Shown here: positions 55,373-62,456 of the stretch, in pieces
How the letters are laid out: every line of letters begins with the position of its first letter
How positions within the stretch are numbered: position 1 is the first letter of the stretch
DNA from: Vibrio gallicus
Lineage (GTDB): Bacteria; Pseudomonadota; Gammaproteobacteria; Enterobacterales; Vibrionaceae
DNA: 64,000 nucleotides
Assembly (NCBI RefSeq): GCF_024346875.1
Contig: NZ_AP024871.1
Coordinates: 2,294,001 to 2,358,000 of the forward strand
Reading direction: 5' to 3'
Translations under genes and position numbers: made by a program
Notes under the pieces: model-generated
What the model was told of the DNA's origin: nothing
The model's database searches: none
What the model saw: the letters and a program-made list of their open reading frames with translations, nothing else

Positions 55373-56239
55373 ATGATCTACAGCATGACCGCTTATGCGC
55401 GCAAAGAAGTTAAAGGCGATTGGGGCAACGCAGTTTGGGAAATCCGTTCAGTAAACCAACGCTATCTAGAAACCTATTTCCGTATGCCAGAGCAATTTCG
55501 CGCTCTAGAGCCTATTCTACGTGAGCGTTTCCGTAAGCGCTTTGCTCGCGGTAAGGTTGAATGCCACCTACGCTTTGAAGCGAACCCAAACTCAAAGGGT
55601 GAGCTCACCATCAATGAAGACCTTGCTAAGCAGGTTATCAATGCCGCAAACCGTATTATGGAACTGACTGGAGAAACCAGCCGCGTTAATCCATTCCAAG
55701 TAATGCAATGGCAAGGTGTGATGGAAGCACCAGAGCAAGATATGGACAGCATCAATAAAGACCTGCTGGTCGGTTTTGAAGAGGCTATCTCTGACTTTAT
55801 CGATGCACGTGCTAGCGAAGGCGAAAACATGAAAGCTTTGATTGTTCAGCGACTAAATACCATCACCGAAGAAGTAGTGAAGGTTCGTGCACGTATGCCT
55901 GAAATCCTACAATGGCAACGTGATCGCCTGATCAACAAGTTTGCTGACGCATCTATAGAGCTTGAGTCTTCACGTGTTGAACAAGAGCTTATTCTACTAG
56001 CACAAAAATCAGATGTAGCAGAAGAGCTAGACCGCCTTGACTCTCACGTTAAGGAAACCAACAACATCCTGAAAAAAGGTGGCGCAGTAGGCCGTCGCTT
56101 AGACTTCATGATGCAAGAATTCAACCGCGAGTCTAACACCCTAGCCTCTAAATCAATCAGCACCGACATCACCGCATCAGGCGTTGAGCTGAAGGTACTA
56201 ATTGAGCAAATGCGCGAGCAGATCCAGAATATTGAGTAA
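55373..56239 (+). CDS. yicC: YicC family endoribonuclease-like stress protein
   Basis: 288 aa. MIYSMTAYARKEVKGDWGNAVWEIRSVNQRYLETYFRMPEQFR, EVVKVRARMPEILQWQRDRL and the C-terminal DUF1732 region ending VELKVLIEQMREQIQNIE, a full-length YicC. Reported as an RNase in recent work on E. coli; otherwise a conserved stress-related protein. Divergent from rph across a 146-bp spacer. Confidence 0.93.
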   Translation: MIYSMTAYARKEVKGDWGNAVWEIRSVNQRYLETYFRMPEQFRALEPILRERFRKRFARGKVECHLRFEANPNSKGELTINEDLAKQVINAANRIMELTGETSRVNPFQVMQWQGVMEAPEQDMDSINKDLLVGFEEAISDFIDARASEGENMKALIVQRLNTITEEVVKVRARMPEILQWQRDRLINKFADASIELESSRVEQELILLAQKSDVAEELDRLDSHVKETNNILKKGGAVGRRLDFMMQEFNRESNTLASKSISTDITASGVELKVLIEQMREQIQNIE

Positions 56240-56396
56240 TATTCAGTTACCTATTAAAGTCGGGCTCATGGATGCCGGGCTATAGGGAAACTGGCAGTTA
56301 AAGTAGAAGCGCTCGCTAGTGCCATATCGATGGTGAGTGCTTATACTTAAAATAACGAATTACCGCTGAAGTTCTTGCCTATACGGCCAGACAGTA

Positions 56397-57143
56397 CTAA
56401 TCAAAATTAAGTTCGTCAAAACCTTCATATTGCTGAAATGGGAGAAGATAGATACTTTTAAGTACATCGTCCGAAATTTCTTCTAGCTCACTTAAGACCG
56501 TGTTCTCTATCTTCCCAAGATTGGCCTCAGCAATTACATCGTCAATAACTTTGGGCAGTATCTGACACAGTTTTTTAAAAGCATGAGCATCACCCGTGGC
56601 AATTTCATAGAACTTATCCATTGAAGCTCTTCGGATGTTCTTGTGGCTGATCTTTTCACTATCTAGACTAATAGTCCAAGGAATATCTTGGCTATTCTTA
56701 GCAATAACCTCGACTAAATAGCACGTAGCCTTATCATCCCTAACGATTTTATTTTGCATCTTCATATACGTTTTCTGAGAGGACGCAGAATTCATTGTAT
56801 TATGTTTATTCTTCATCTCCACATAGATATTAAGCTCTGAGTTAATCGCATCGAACCCTTGTTCGGGTACTTCCCAACCATCGATAAAGTTAAAAATATT
56901 TTGGTGAAAATAGCCAATGTGATTTGTATTCGACTTGTCAATCTGGCGGATAGATTCTGATTCAATGATCTCTGGTACCGTCTTGCCATAAACTTTTGAA
57001 TCAAATGTTAGCTTTATAGGATCAAGTAAGTTTTTATTAAATTGCGAAAGGTTAATTTTGAATCGGTACTTTTGAACTGTATCTTTCACATGTTCAAATA
57101 GCTGCTCATCTCGAATAAACCCTAGTCCATACGTATCTGACAT
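56397..57143 (-). CDS. Type II restriction endonuclease, Eco47II family
   Basis: 248 aa. SDTYGLGFIRDEQLFEHVKDTVQKYRF at the start and the PD-(D/E)xK-like core INSELNIYVEMKNKHNTM (about 100-120) match Eco47II-type enzymes, whose recognition sequence is GGNCC. Divergent from a cytosine methyltransferase gene, so the pair is a complete restriction-modification system. Lower GC than the neighbouring core genes suggests transfer. Good AGGTAAG site. Confidence 0.82.
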   Translation of the reverse strand: MSDTYGLGFIRDEQLFEHVKDTVQKYRFKINLSQFNKNLLDPIKLTFDSKVYGKTVPEIIESESIRQIDKSNTNHIGYFHQNIFNFIDGWEVPEQGFDAINSELNIYVEMKNKHNTMNSASSQKTYMKMQNKIVRDDKATCYLVEVIAKNSQDIPWTISLDSEKISHKNIRRASMDKFYEIATGDAHAFKKLCQILPKVIDDVIAEANLGKIENTVLSELEEISDDVLKSIYLLPFQQYEGFDELNFD

Positions 57144-57524
57144 TGATGCTTACCTTTATGTAAATCAGTTAGCTATGCTATCGCAATATAGAGAAACAAA
57201 AAGGCATATAGATCAACCTTAATGCCTTAAGCAAGCCATTACCTAGCCCCTGAATCCCATACGTGTGAAGCTATAACGTTTCTAGTGTATGGGAAAAAAG
57301 GCATACACCAAAGTGTGTTGGTGCTGACAAGTATCTATTAGTTGGTCATCAAAGTCTCTTAGCTCTTGCCCATGCACTATTAAACTCCAGATCAAACCTC
57401 TACTAATAGAGGTAAACAACAAACTACTTAATAGTGGTTGTAATTTTTTGAAAAAACTCTGGACCATGCTTAACTTAGTGTGTATTATCTCGAACATGCA
57501 GCAACATAACTTGGAAGCGTCATA
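57144..57524. promoter_or_regulatory. Divergent control region of the restriction-modification genes
   Basis: 381-bp AT-rich spacer between R and M. It holds a perfect 16-bp palindrome (CCTCTACTAATAGAGG, 57397-57412) and a GGACC (57461-57465) that matches the expected GGNCC target. No separate C-protein gene is visible. Confidence 0.6.
57397..57412. promoter_or_regulatory. Palindromic operator candidate
   Basis: CCTCTA-CTAA-TAGAGG, perfect dyad, 113 bp upstream of the methyltransferase start. Possible binding site of the HTH at the methyltransferase N-terminus. Confidence 0.55.
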
Positions 57525-58781
57525 ATGTTTGATGTCCAGACTGAGCAAAATAATATGTACTACAGCTTAGAAATTCTTGCCGACATTCTCTCCCAGTCCA
57601 AAGCAACAATAAGGGCAAGAATCAAACGAGGGGAGTTAACACCATGCCCTGCTACTGGCAAGATTCCGATTGAGCAAGTGGAGAATTATCCTGAAATCCA
57701 AGAGATGCTCCGAAGCCCTTGGGATGAGGAGCACGCAATCACCCCCAAACGCCCCTATAGTTTAGTCGAACTCTTCGCGGGTGGTGGTGGCCTTGCGATT
57801 GGTATGGAACAAGCAGGCCTTAAAAGCATCTTACTAAACGAACTGGACAAGAATGCCTGTAATACTCTACGTTATAACCGCCCTGACTGGAACGTGATTG
57901 AAGGCGACATTAGTCAGGTAGACTTTACTCAAATAGAGCAAGACGTTGATATACTGACAGGCGGGTTTCCATGCCAAGCTTTCTCTTACGCAGGTAAAAG
58001 TCTCGGTTTTGAAGATACTCGCGGTACCTTATTTTTTGAGATGGCACGAGCTATCAAAGAGACACAACCAAAGGTGTTTTTGGCTGAAAATGTCAAAGCT
58101 TTATTTACCCATGATGAAGGTAGAACACTAGAAACTATTAAAAGAGTGATTAACGAACTCGGCTACGAACTAGTTGAGCCACGAGTATTGAAATCAATCT
58201 TCTACAAGGTACCACAGAAACGTGAACGTCTTATCTTGGTGGGCATCCGCAAGGATTTGACTTCAAGTGTGAAATTTTATTGGCCATCTCCTTATAAACG
58301 AATAATGACGTTACGCGATGCTTTTTATTCTGGTGAGCTGTACGCCACTGAAGTACCAGAATCTGAAGGCCAAACATATCCTAAACGTAAGAGAGAGATT
58401 ATGGCCGAAGTACCACAGGGTGGCTACTGGCGTGACCTTTCTGATGAATTGCAACGAGAGTACATGGGTGGCAGTTACTTTTTAGGTGGCGGAAAAACCG
58501 GAATGGCGCGACGCCTATCTCTTGATGAGCCAAGCCTGACGTTAACCACATCACCAGCTCAAAAACAAACTGAACGTTGTCATCCTATTGAGACGCGTCC
58601 CCTGCAAGTACGAGAGTATGCTCGCATTCAAACCTTTCCAGACGACTGGGAATTTAAAGGGACAAAAAACGCAGCTTATAAACAAATTGGTAATGCTGTC
58701 CCTGTGAATATGGCTCGCGCTCTTGGACACTCATTAGTTCGTTTACTTAATGATATAGACGTATTAAATAGAAGCAGATAA
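57525..58781 (+). CDS. DNA (cytosine-5) methyltransferase with N-terminal HTH
   Basis: 418 aa. N-terminal ~65 residues (YYSLEILADILSQSKATIRARIKRGELTPCPATGKIPIEQVE) form an HTH; the rest has C5-methyltransferase motifs I (LVELFAGGGGLAIGMEQAG), IV (GGFPCQAFSYAGKS, catalytic Cys), VI (LAENVKAL), VIII (QKRERLILVG) and X (QIGNAVPVNMARALG). Resembles Sau96I/Eco47II-type enzymes. HTH-fused methyltransferases such as M.SsoII and M.EcoRII repress their own promoters. Start with GGAAG site; an internal Met at 57555 is an alternative. Confidence 0.92.
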   Translation: MFDVQTEQNNMYYSLEILADILSQSKATIRARIKRGELTPCPATGKIPIEQVENYPEIQEMLRSPWDEEHAITPKRPYSLVELFAGGGGLAIGMEQAGLKSILLNELDKNACNTLRYNRPDWNVIEGDISQVDFTQIEQDVDILTGGFPCQAFSYAGKSLGFEDTRGTLFFEMARAIKETQPKVFLAENVKALFTHDEGRTLETIKRVINELGYELVEPRVLKSIFYKVPQKRERLILVGIRKDLTSSVKFYWPSPYKRIMTLRDAFYSGELYATEVPESEGQTYPKRKREIMAEVPQGGYWRDLSDELQREYMGGSYFLGGGKTGMARRLSLDEPSLTLTTSPAQKQTERCHPIETRPLQVREYARIQTFPDDWEFKGTKNAAYKQIGNAVPVNMARALGHSLVRLLNDIDVLNRSR

Positions 58782-59040
58782 ATACAGGTAGACGATCGGG
58801 TGCATCCGGGTAAGTTGATTCACCCCTCATTCAGCTTTTTAATGGATTTGAACCTCATCTTCTATACTGTTTTTTAGATCGGAGCAGTCAGATGTTGCTT
58901 GTGTCAGTTGATAAAATCTGTCTAGTGAATACTGTGACTGCCATAAAAGCAGAGTTGGCGAAATGACATTTATCCGGTGTAATCTGACAGGTACCAACTC
59001 AAAATGGGTAACTGTCAGGTCAGACACTGAATTAGTAAGG

Positions 59041-59331
59041 CTAGTAAACTATGCCTAAACATCTTTCAGCACAAGAGTGACAATGCGAATCAGAGTGCAT
59101 CATACCGATAACAAAATGCGCTTTACATTGGGTACAAAAACCAAAATATTTTGGATTACTCAAAAGGTATTGAATCTCAGCGTCTAGTTCCATTAATTCA
59201 ATACTAGAGTCTAAAGATTTAGCAGTAACCCAAGTTTCTGATGGCTCATGAGGGGCTGGCCAATCAATTTGGCATACCTGTAAAACTAGCTTATTGGTTT
59301 CACAATTAATTCGAATGAAATCTTGATGCAT
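59041..59331 (-). CDS. Small protein with Cys-pair zinc-ribbon-like C-terminus
   Basis: 96 aa from the ATG at 59331 (AAAGGTGG upstream); a GTG at 59340 is alternative. The C-terminus FCTQCKAHFVIGMMHSDSHCHSC has Cys-x2-Cys and Cys-x-His-x-x-Cys, suited to one zinc. No family recognised. In the accessory region beside the wHTH gene, same strand. Confidence 0.6.
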   Translation of the reverse strand: MHQDFIRINCETNKLVLQVCQIDWPAPHEPSETWVTAKSLDSSIELMELDAEIQYLLSNPKYFGFCTQCKAHFVIGMMHSDSHCHSCAERCLGIVY

Positions 59332-59394
59332 TAAAGCCACCTTTGCTTAACTGCAAACTTGAATTGCTAAAAATGTTAGTAAGTAGGAAAATAA

Positions 59395-59670
59395 TCAATA
59401 CCCTAATACATTACGAAGTTCTTCTCGATTTTCTGTCACCCATAGCTTGTTAAAGGGACCCCATGATTCAATTTGATAGTGGCCGTTTTTAAGGGAGCCT
59501 GTAAATATACATACAATATCAACTTCAGCAAGCGCAACGATTGTATCCTGCGCAGTCCTTCTTGGTATATTAATTTCTCCCTGAATTTTAGGGATAGTAT
59601 TAATTCCATTGTCTATTAGATACGCTACGAACAGACGACGATATAGTGAAGATTTTGTTTTGCTAATCAT
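59395..59670 (-). CDS. Small winged-helix protein
   Basis: 91 aa from the ATG at 59670 (AGGATAAG site), or 106 aa from 59715. SSLYRRLFVAYLIDNGINTIPKIQGEINIPRRTAQDTIVALAEVDIVCIF is a winged-helix DNA-binding fold. Target unknown. Lies 64 bp upstream of the Cys-pair gene, same strand; may regulate it. Confidence 0.65.
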   Translation of the reverse strand: MISKTKSSLYRRLFVAYLIDNGINTIPKIQGEINIPRRTAQDTIVALAEVDIVCIFTGSLKNGHYQIESWGPFNKLWVTENREELRNVLGY

Positions 59671-59800
59671 GAGCTTATCCTGAAAGAGCGCAAAGCCCTC
59701 GAAAAGGCTTTGCATGACTAATCATCCGGACCAACGGTTGAAAGTCAATACGATAGTAACATAGCTTAATTTGCAATAAGTGACTAAAGTCTATTTTGCA

Positions 59801-59911
59801 TCATAATTTTACCAATCTAGGTTTCAACCTCTTCTTCAACCAATTAATACTAATCTTGCCATCGAAAACTTTGCTGATGATATCGACAATAAATTGAGAT
59901 TTAAAATCCAT
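59801..59911 (-). CDS. Candidate 36-aa small protein
   Basis: ATG at 59911 with AGGATG 8 nt upstream, ending TGA; MDFKSQFIVDIISKVFDGKI..., basic C-terminus (KKRLKPRLVKL). Amphipathic character and the ribosome site argue for translation. The rest of the 59716-60089 spacer shows nothing further. Confidence 0.4.
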   Translation of the reverse strand: MDFKSQFIVDIISKVFDGKISINWLKKRLKPRLVKL

Positions 59912-60089
59912 ATAGAACATCCTTCGGATATCTAAAGCTCCATTTAATGCTTTAACAGTAAATTAAATTAGTCCCGATAAAATCCCTTGGAAGTTAACTT
60001 AATGACAAAGTCGCTTGGCGATCAAACTCTTTACCAAAACAAAGTACCTAGCGATTAGGCAAAAAACTAATACAGATCGCTTACTAACG

Positions 60090-61088
60090 CTAAACATCGA
60101 ATTGGAAAACGAGCTTCATCAATGGCTGTATTTCTACTTTATCTGGCATACGCAGCTCATGAACATACCGCAGTGGCGCAACCGTCACAAAACCCCAAAA
60201 TGCCAAGAAGCGTTTAATAAATCGCGATTCAATCATGATGCCTAATAGCTGACTCGGAGACGAATACTTATCTTCAGGGCAACTCAGTAATAGATCTGGG
60301 AATGCGATAATCACCTCGTCAATAAACTGCTCAGTGTTACCATGCTTTTGCATTCTCCACAGCATAAACAACCAGAAGGGCCTCAGATCAACATCATGAT
60401 CCCACCCATCTAGATAACCCCAATTGTACTGAGTGGTTGCCGATTCAAGCATGGGAATAAAGAACGCTTGAATGCCGTGTGTTCGGTACTGCTTTTGGGC
60501 TGCTTTTTTCACATGGTAACGGCCACTGCGGCGATAGATGATCCCAGCAATCTCTGCCAGTATTCGGCTGTAATGTAATGCATTAAACTTATCTTCGTTA
60601 CTGCCTGCGTACTCGCTGATGCTGATATCTCGTTCAAATTGAGACACTGCAAACTCCGGCAATAATTCACTAGCCTGTTTAACGATTTTTGTCGGCAAAT
60701 TACCTTTACTGGTAGCTTTAAATGAGCCATCACTCTGCATCGCTTCATCTAAAATCAACTCTAAATAACGCATCACAGGACAGGCGTTAAGATCGTCCGG
60801 TGTACTAATCTTAACCCCGTCTAACTCTTTAAAAGGTGCACATATCCAATTACTAATTTGTGTTGGGGAAAGGCCATGAAAATCAGGGTGAGGCCGTTCA
60901 TTGGCAGCTTTCATCCTTTGCTGTGCGATGATATTAAGCTCTTCAATCGATAAGTTAGGGTTCATTGCGGCAACCTGCTTAATATCATCTAGCATGGATA
61001 CGTGCTGCTTAGAGATACTGTTCATACAGCAATGCTTGTACTTTTTACCACTGCTACAAGGACAAAGTTCATTTCGACCTGGTTTCAT
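60090..61088 (-). CDS. SEC-C motif protein of unknown function
   Basis: 332 aa. N-terminal SEC-C zinc motif MKPGRNELCPCSSGKKYKHCC (C-x-C-x8-C-C), then a helical region and a domain with several Trp (DGWDHDVDLRPFWLFMLWRMQ). SEC-C motifs bind zinc and often accompany SecA or nucleic-acid or chaperone proteins, and occur in accessory proteins. No enzyme domain recognised. Confidence 0.72.
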   Translation of the reverse strand: MKPGRNELCPCSSGKKYKHCCMNSISKQHVSMLDDIKQVAAMNPNLSIEELNIIAQQRMKAANERPHPDFHGLSPTQISNWICAPFKELDGVKISTPDDLNACPVMRYLELILDEAMQSDGSFKATSKGNLPTKIVKQASELLPEFAVSQFERDISISEYAGSNEDKFNALHYSRILAEIAGIIYRRSGRYHVKKAAQKQYRTHGIQAFFIPMLESATTQYNWGYLDGWDHDVDLRPFWLFMLWRMQKHGNTEQFIDEVIIAFPDLLLSCPEDKYSSPSQLLGIMIESRFIKRFLAFWGFVTVAPLRYVHELRMPDKVEIQPLMKLVFQFDV

Positions 61089-61157
61089 GTTTTATCTACT
61101 CGCCTTATTTATCTTAATGCTACGTCACCTAAAAACGTCACCTCAAACAAAGAACGC

Positions 61158-61526
61158 CTATAGGATCTTAAGATGGTTGAGCGTTAGAGAGCGCTTTCCA
61201 CTTAAGGTCAATTGGTACTGTTCGATAATAACCCTTAGCATGATGATACCAAGCTCAAGCTTAGCGATAGCTTGATTAAACTCAAACTTCTTCTTCTTGC
61301 GCAATCCATAGAATAAAAAATATAAGCCCACAATTACATATGCAGAATATTGAATTAGAAACATTATGTAATTTGCTCCCCAGGCAGGGTACCTATACCG
61401 ATTAGGTGTATGTCCCAAACTCAGAAGGTCTAATATAGTACTAGAGCACCCCAGAATAAATAATAAAATACATGCCCTAGCGACCATTAACCATGTTGAT
61501 TCTAGATAGATTACTGTCAGTTTCAT
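61158..61526 (-). CDS. Small membrane protein of unknown function
   Basis: 122 aa with two hydrophobic segments (WLMVARACILLFILGCSSTILDLLSLG and NYIMFLIQYSAYVIVGLYFLFYGL) followed by a basic patch (RKKKKFEFN) and a cytoplasmic helix. Its start is preceded by three tandem AGGTGAA units, so translation may depend on repeat number. No family recognised. Confidence 0.6.
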   Translation of the reverse strand: MKLTVIYLESTWLMVARACILLFILGCSSTILDLLSLGHTPNRYRYPAWGANYIMFLIQYSAYVIVGLYFLFYGLRKKKKFEFNQAIAKLELGIIMLRVIIEQYQLTLSGKRSLTLNHLKIL

Positions 61527-61547
61527 TCACCTTTCACCTTTCACCTT
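61527..61547 (-). promoter_or_regulatory. Tandem 7-bp repeat of the ribosome binding site
   Basis: Minus strand: AGGTGAA AGGTGAA AGGTGA directly before ATG. Each unit contains a Shine-Dalgarno sequence; slippage would shift the spacing to the start codon. Confidence 0.75.
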
Positions 61548-61616
61548 AACTATGCAATAAATTAGGTTGTTTTCTATAAACCACAACAGTGAATAGCCTA
61601 GTTATCCACGCTAACG

Positions 61617-62050
61617 TCAATTATTGTAACTATTATATCTATCACTAAAAGTAATCATGGTTGGTATTAGACCAAAAGGCTCTGGATTTATAGTGACAAA
61701 CATTAAAGACCACTTATTGTTCATATCAAGATAGGCTTGTAATCTTAAAAAGGTCGCTCCTTTCTCATAGTTGACGGCAAGAAACACAATAGAAACACGA
61801 GGTGTTATTTTTTCAGTCGCCATAGTCTCATAAGATATGGGCTTTCTATATAGATTTTCATAACGAATCAAAGCATTAGCAATGGTGAAGAATCTCCACT
61901 ATAAGGAGCCCAGAGTTCTGCTGTTTTTTCTGGAGAATTTACAAAATGATATTTAATACTGGCATTGACTAAATCATCGATAGAGTCGTACGCAAAGCTA
62001 ATAAATGGGGTTAAAACAAACAATAGAGTAACGCTGAGTTTTAGTAGCAT
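61617..62050 (-). pseudogene. Frameshifted secreted protein
   Basis: Two overlapping frames. The first (61868-62050) gives a signal peptide (MLLKLSVTLLFVLTPFISFA-YDS) and ends with APYSGDSSPLLML-stop; the second (61617-61871) continues with IRYENLYRKPISYE. Reading the second frame backwards across the overlap gives TIANALIRYENLYRK joining smoothly after SGDS, so a one-base indel near 61894 (GATTCTTCACC) has split one ~144-aa secreted protein. Alternatively two coupled ORFs (ATGA overlap), but the second lacks any signal. Function unknown. Confidence 0.7.
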
Positions 62051-62204
62051 GATCTTCTTCTCATAAAAGTTCGCTCGAAAGCTTATCTAAAAGATAAAAG
62101 CACACAGCCTGCAAAGGGAACACGCCCCAACAAACCCACTCACAACCAATAATCACCACTCACACTGAACCTGCTATCAACAGATTGTCATTGTGATATA
62201 TCTA

Positions 62205-62456
62205 TCACTCTCTCAGCTTACTTCCCTTAAAGGCAAGGTATAGTGCAAATAGACAAAGTGATATGTCTTTACCTACATTAGCTAAGAAGTTGAATGTATT
62301 ATCAGAAAATGTTGAAACATTTCCATATTTATCCTCCGTTACCCCACTCTCGAGGACAGGGTAGATATCCAACCCTATATTCGTCGCCAAACATAACATT
62401 AAGAATCTAAATATATTTAAATATTTTTTGGGTAAATACACCTTAAATAGATTCAT
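62205..62456 (-). CDS. Small membrane protein, candidate immunity to the Rhs tail
   Basis: 83 aa with two hydrophobic segments (IFRFLMLCLATNIGLDIYPVL and LANVGKDISLCLFALYLAFKG). Its start codon overlaps the Rhs stop by 4 bp (ATGA). A small gene directly behind a polymorphic Rhs tail is usually its immunity gene, and a membrane location would suit a toxin acting at the inner membrane. No family recognised. Confidence 0.6.
   Translation of the reverse strand: MNLFKVYLPKKYLNIFRFLMLCLATNIGLDIYPVLESGVTEDKYGNVSTFSDNTFNFLANVGKDISLCLFALYLAFKGSKLRE

Noticed and set aside
57282..57548. 88-aa minus-strand frame in the restriction-modification spacer
   Set aside because: Covers the promoter and dyad of the methyltransferase gene and overlaps its start; the sequence (Cys/Ser/Leu-rich) shows no family trait.
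60015..60245. 76-aa plus-strand frame overlapping the end of the SEC-C gene
   Set aside because: Two thirds lie antisense to the SEC-C gene and there is no good ribosome site.
56300..62100. Chromosomal integron cassettes
   Set aside because: The small unknown genes suggested cassettes, but no repeated attC-like ~120-bp elements and no integron integrase are visible.
62205..62456. Assignment of the 83-aa protein to a named immunity family
   Set aside because: Only position and membrane segments support it; no motif match could be made.
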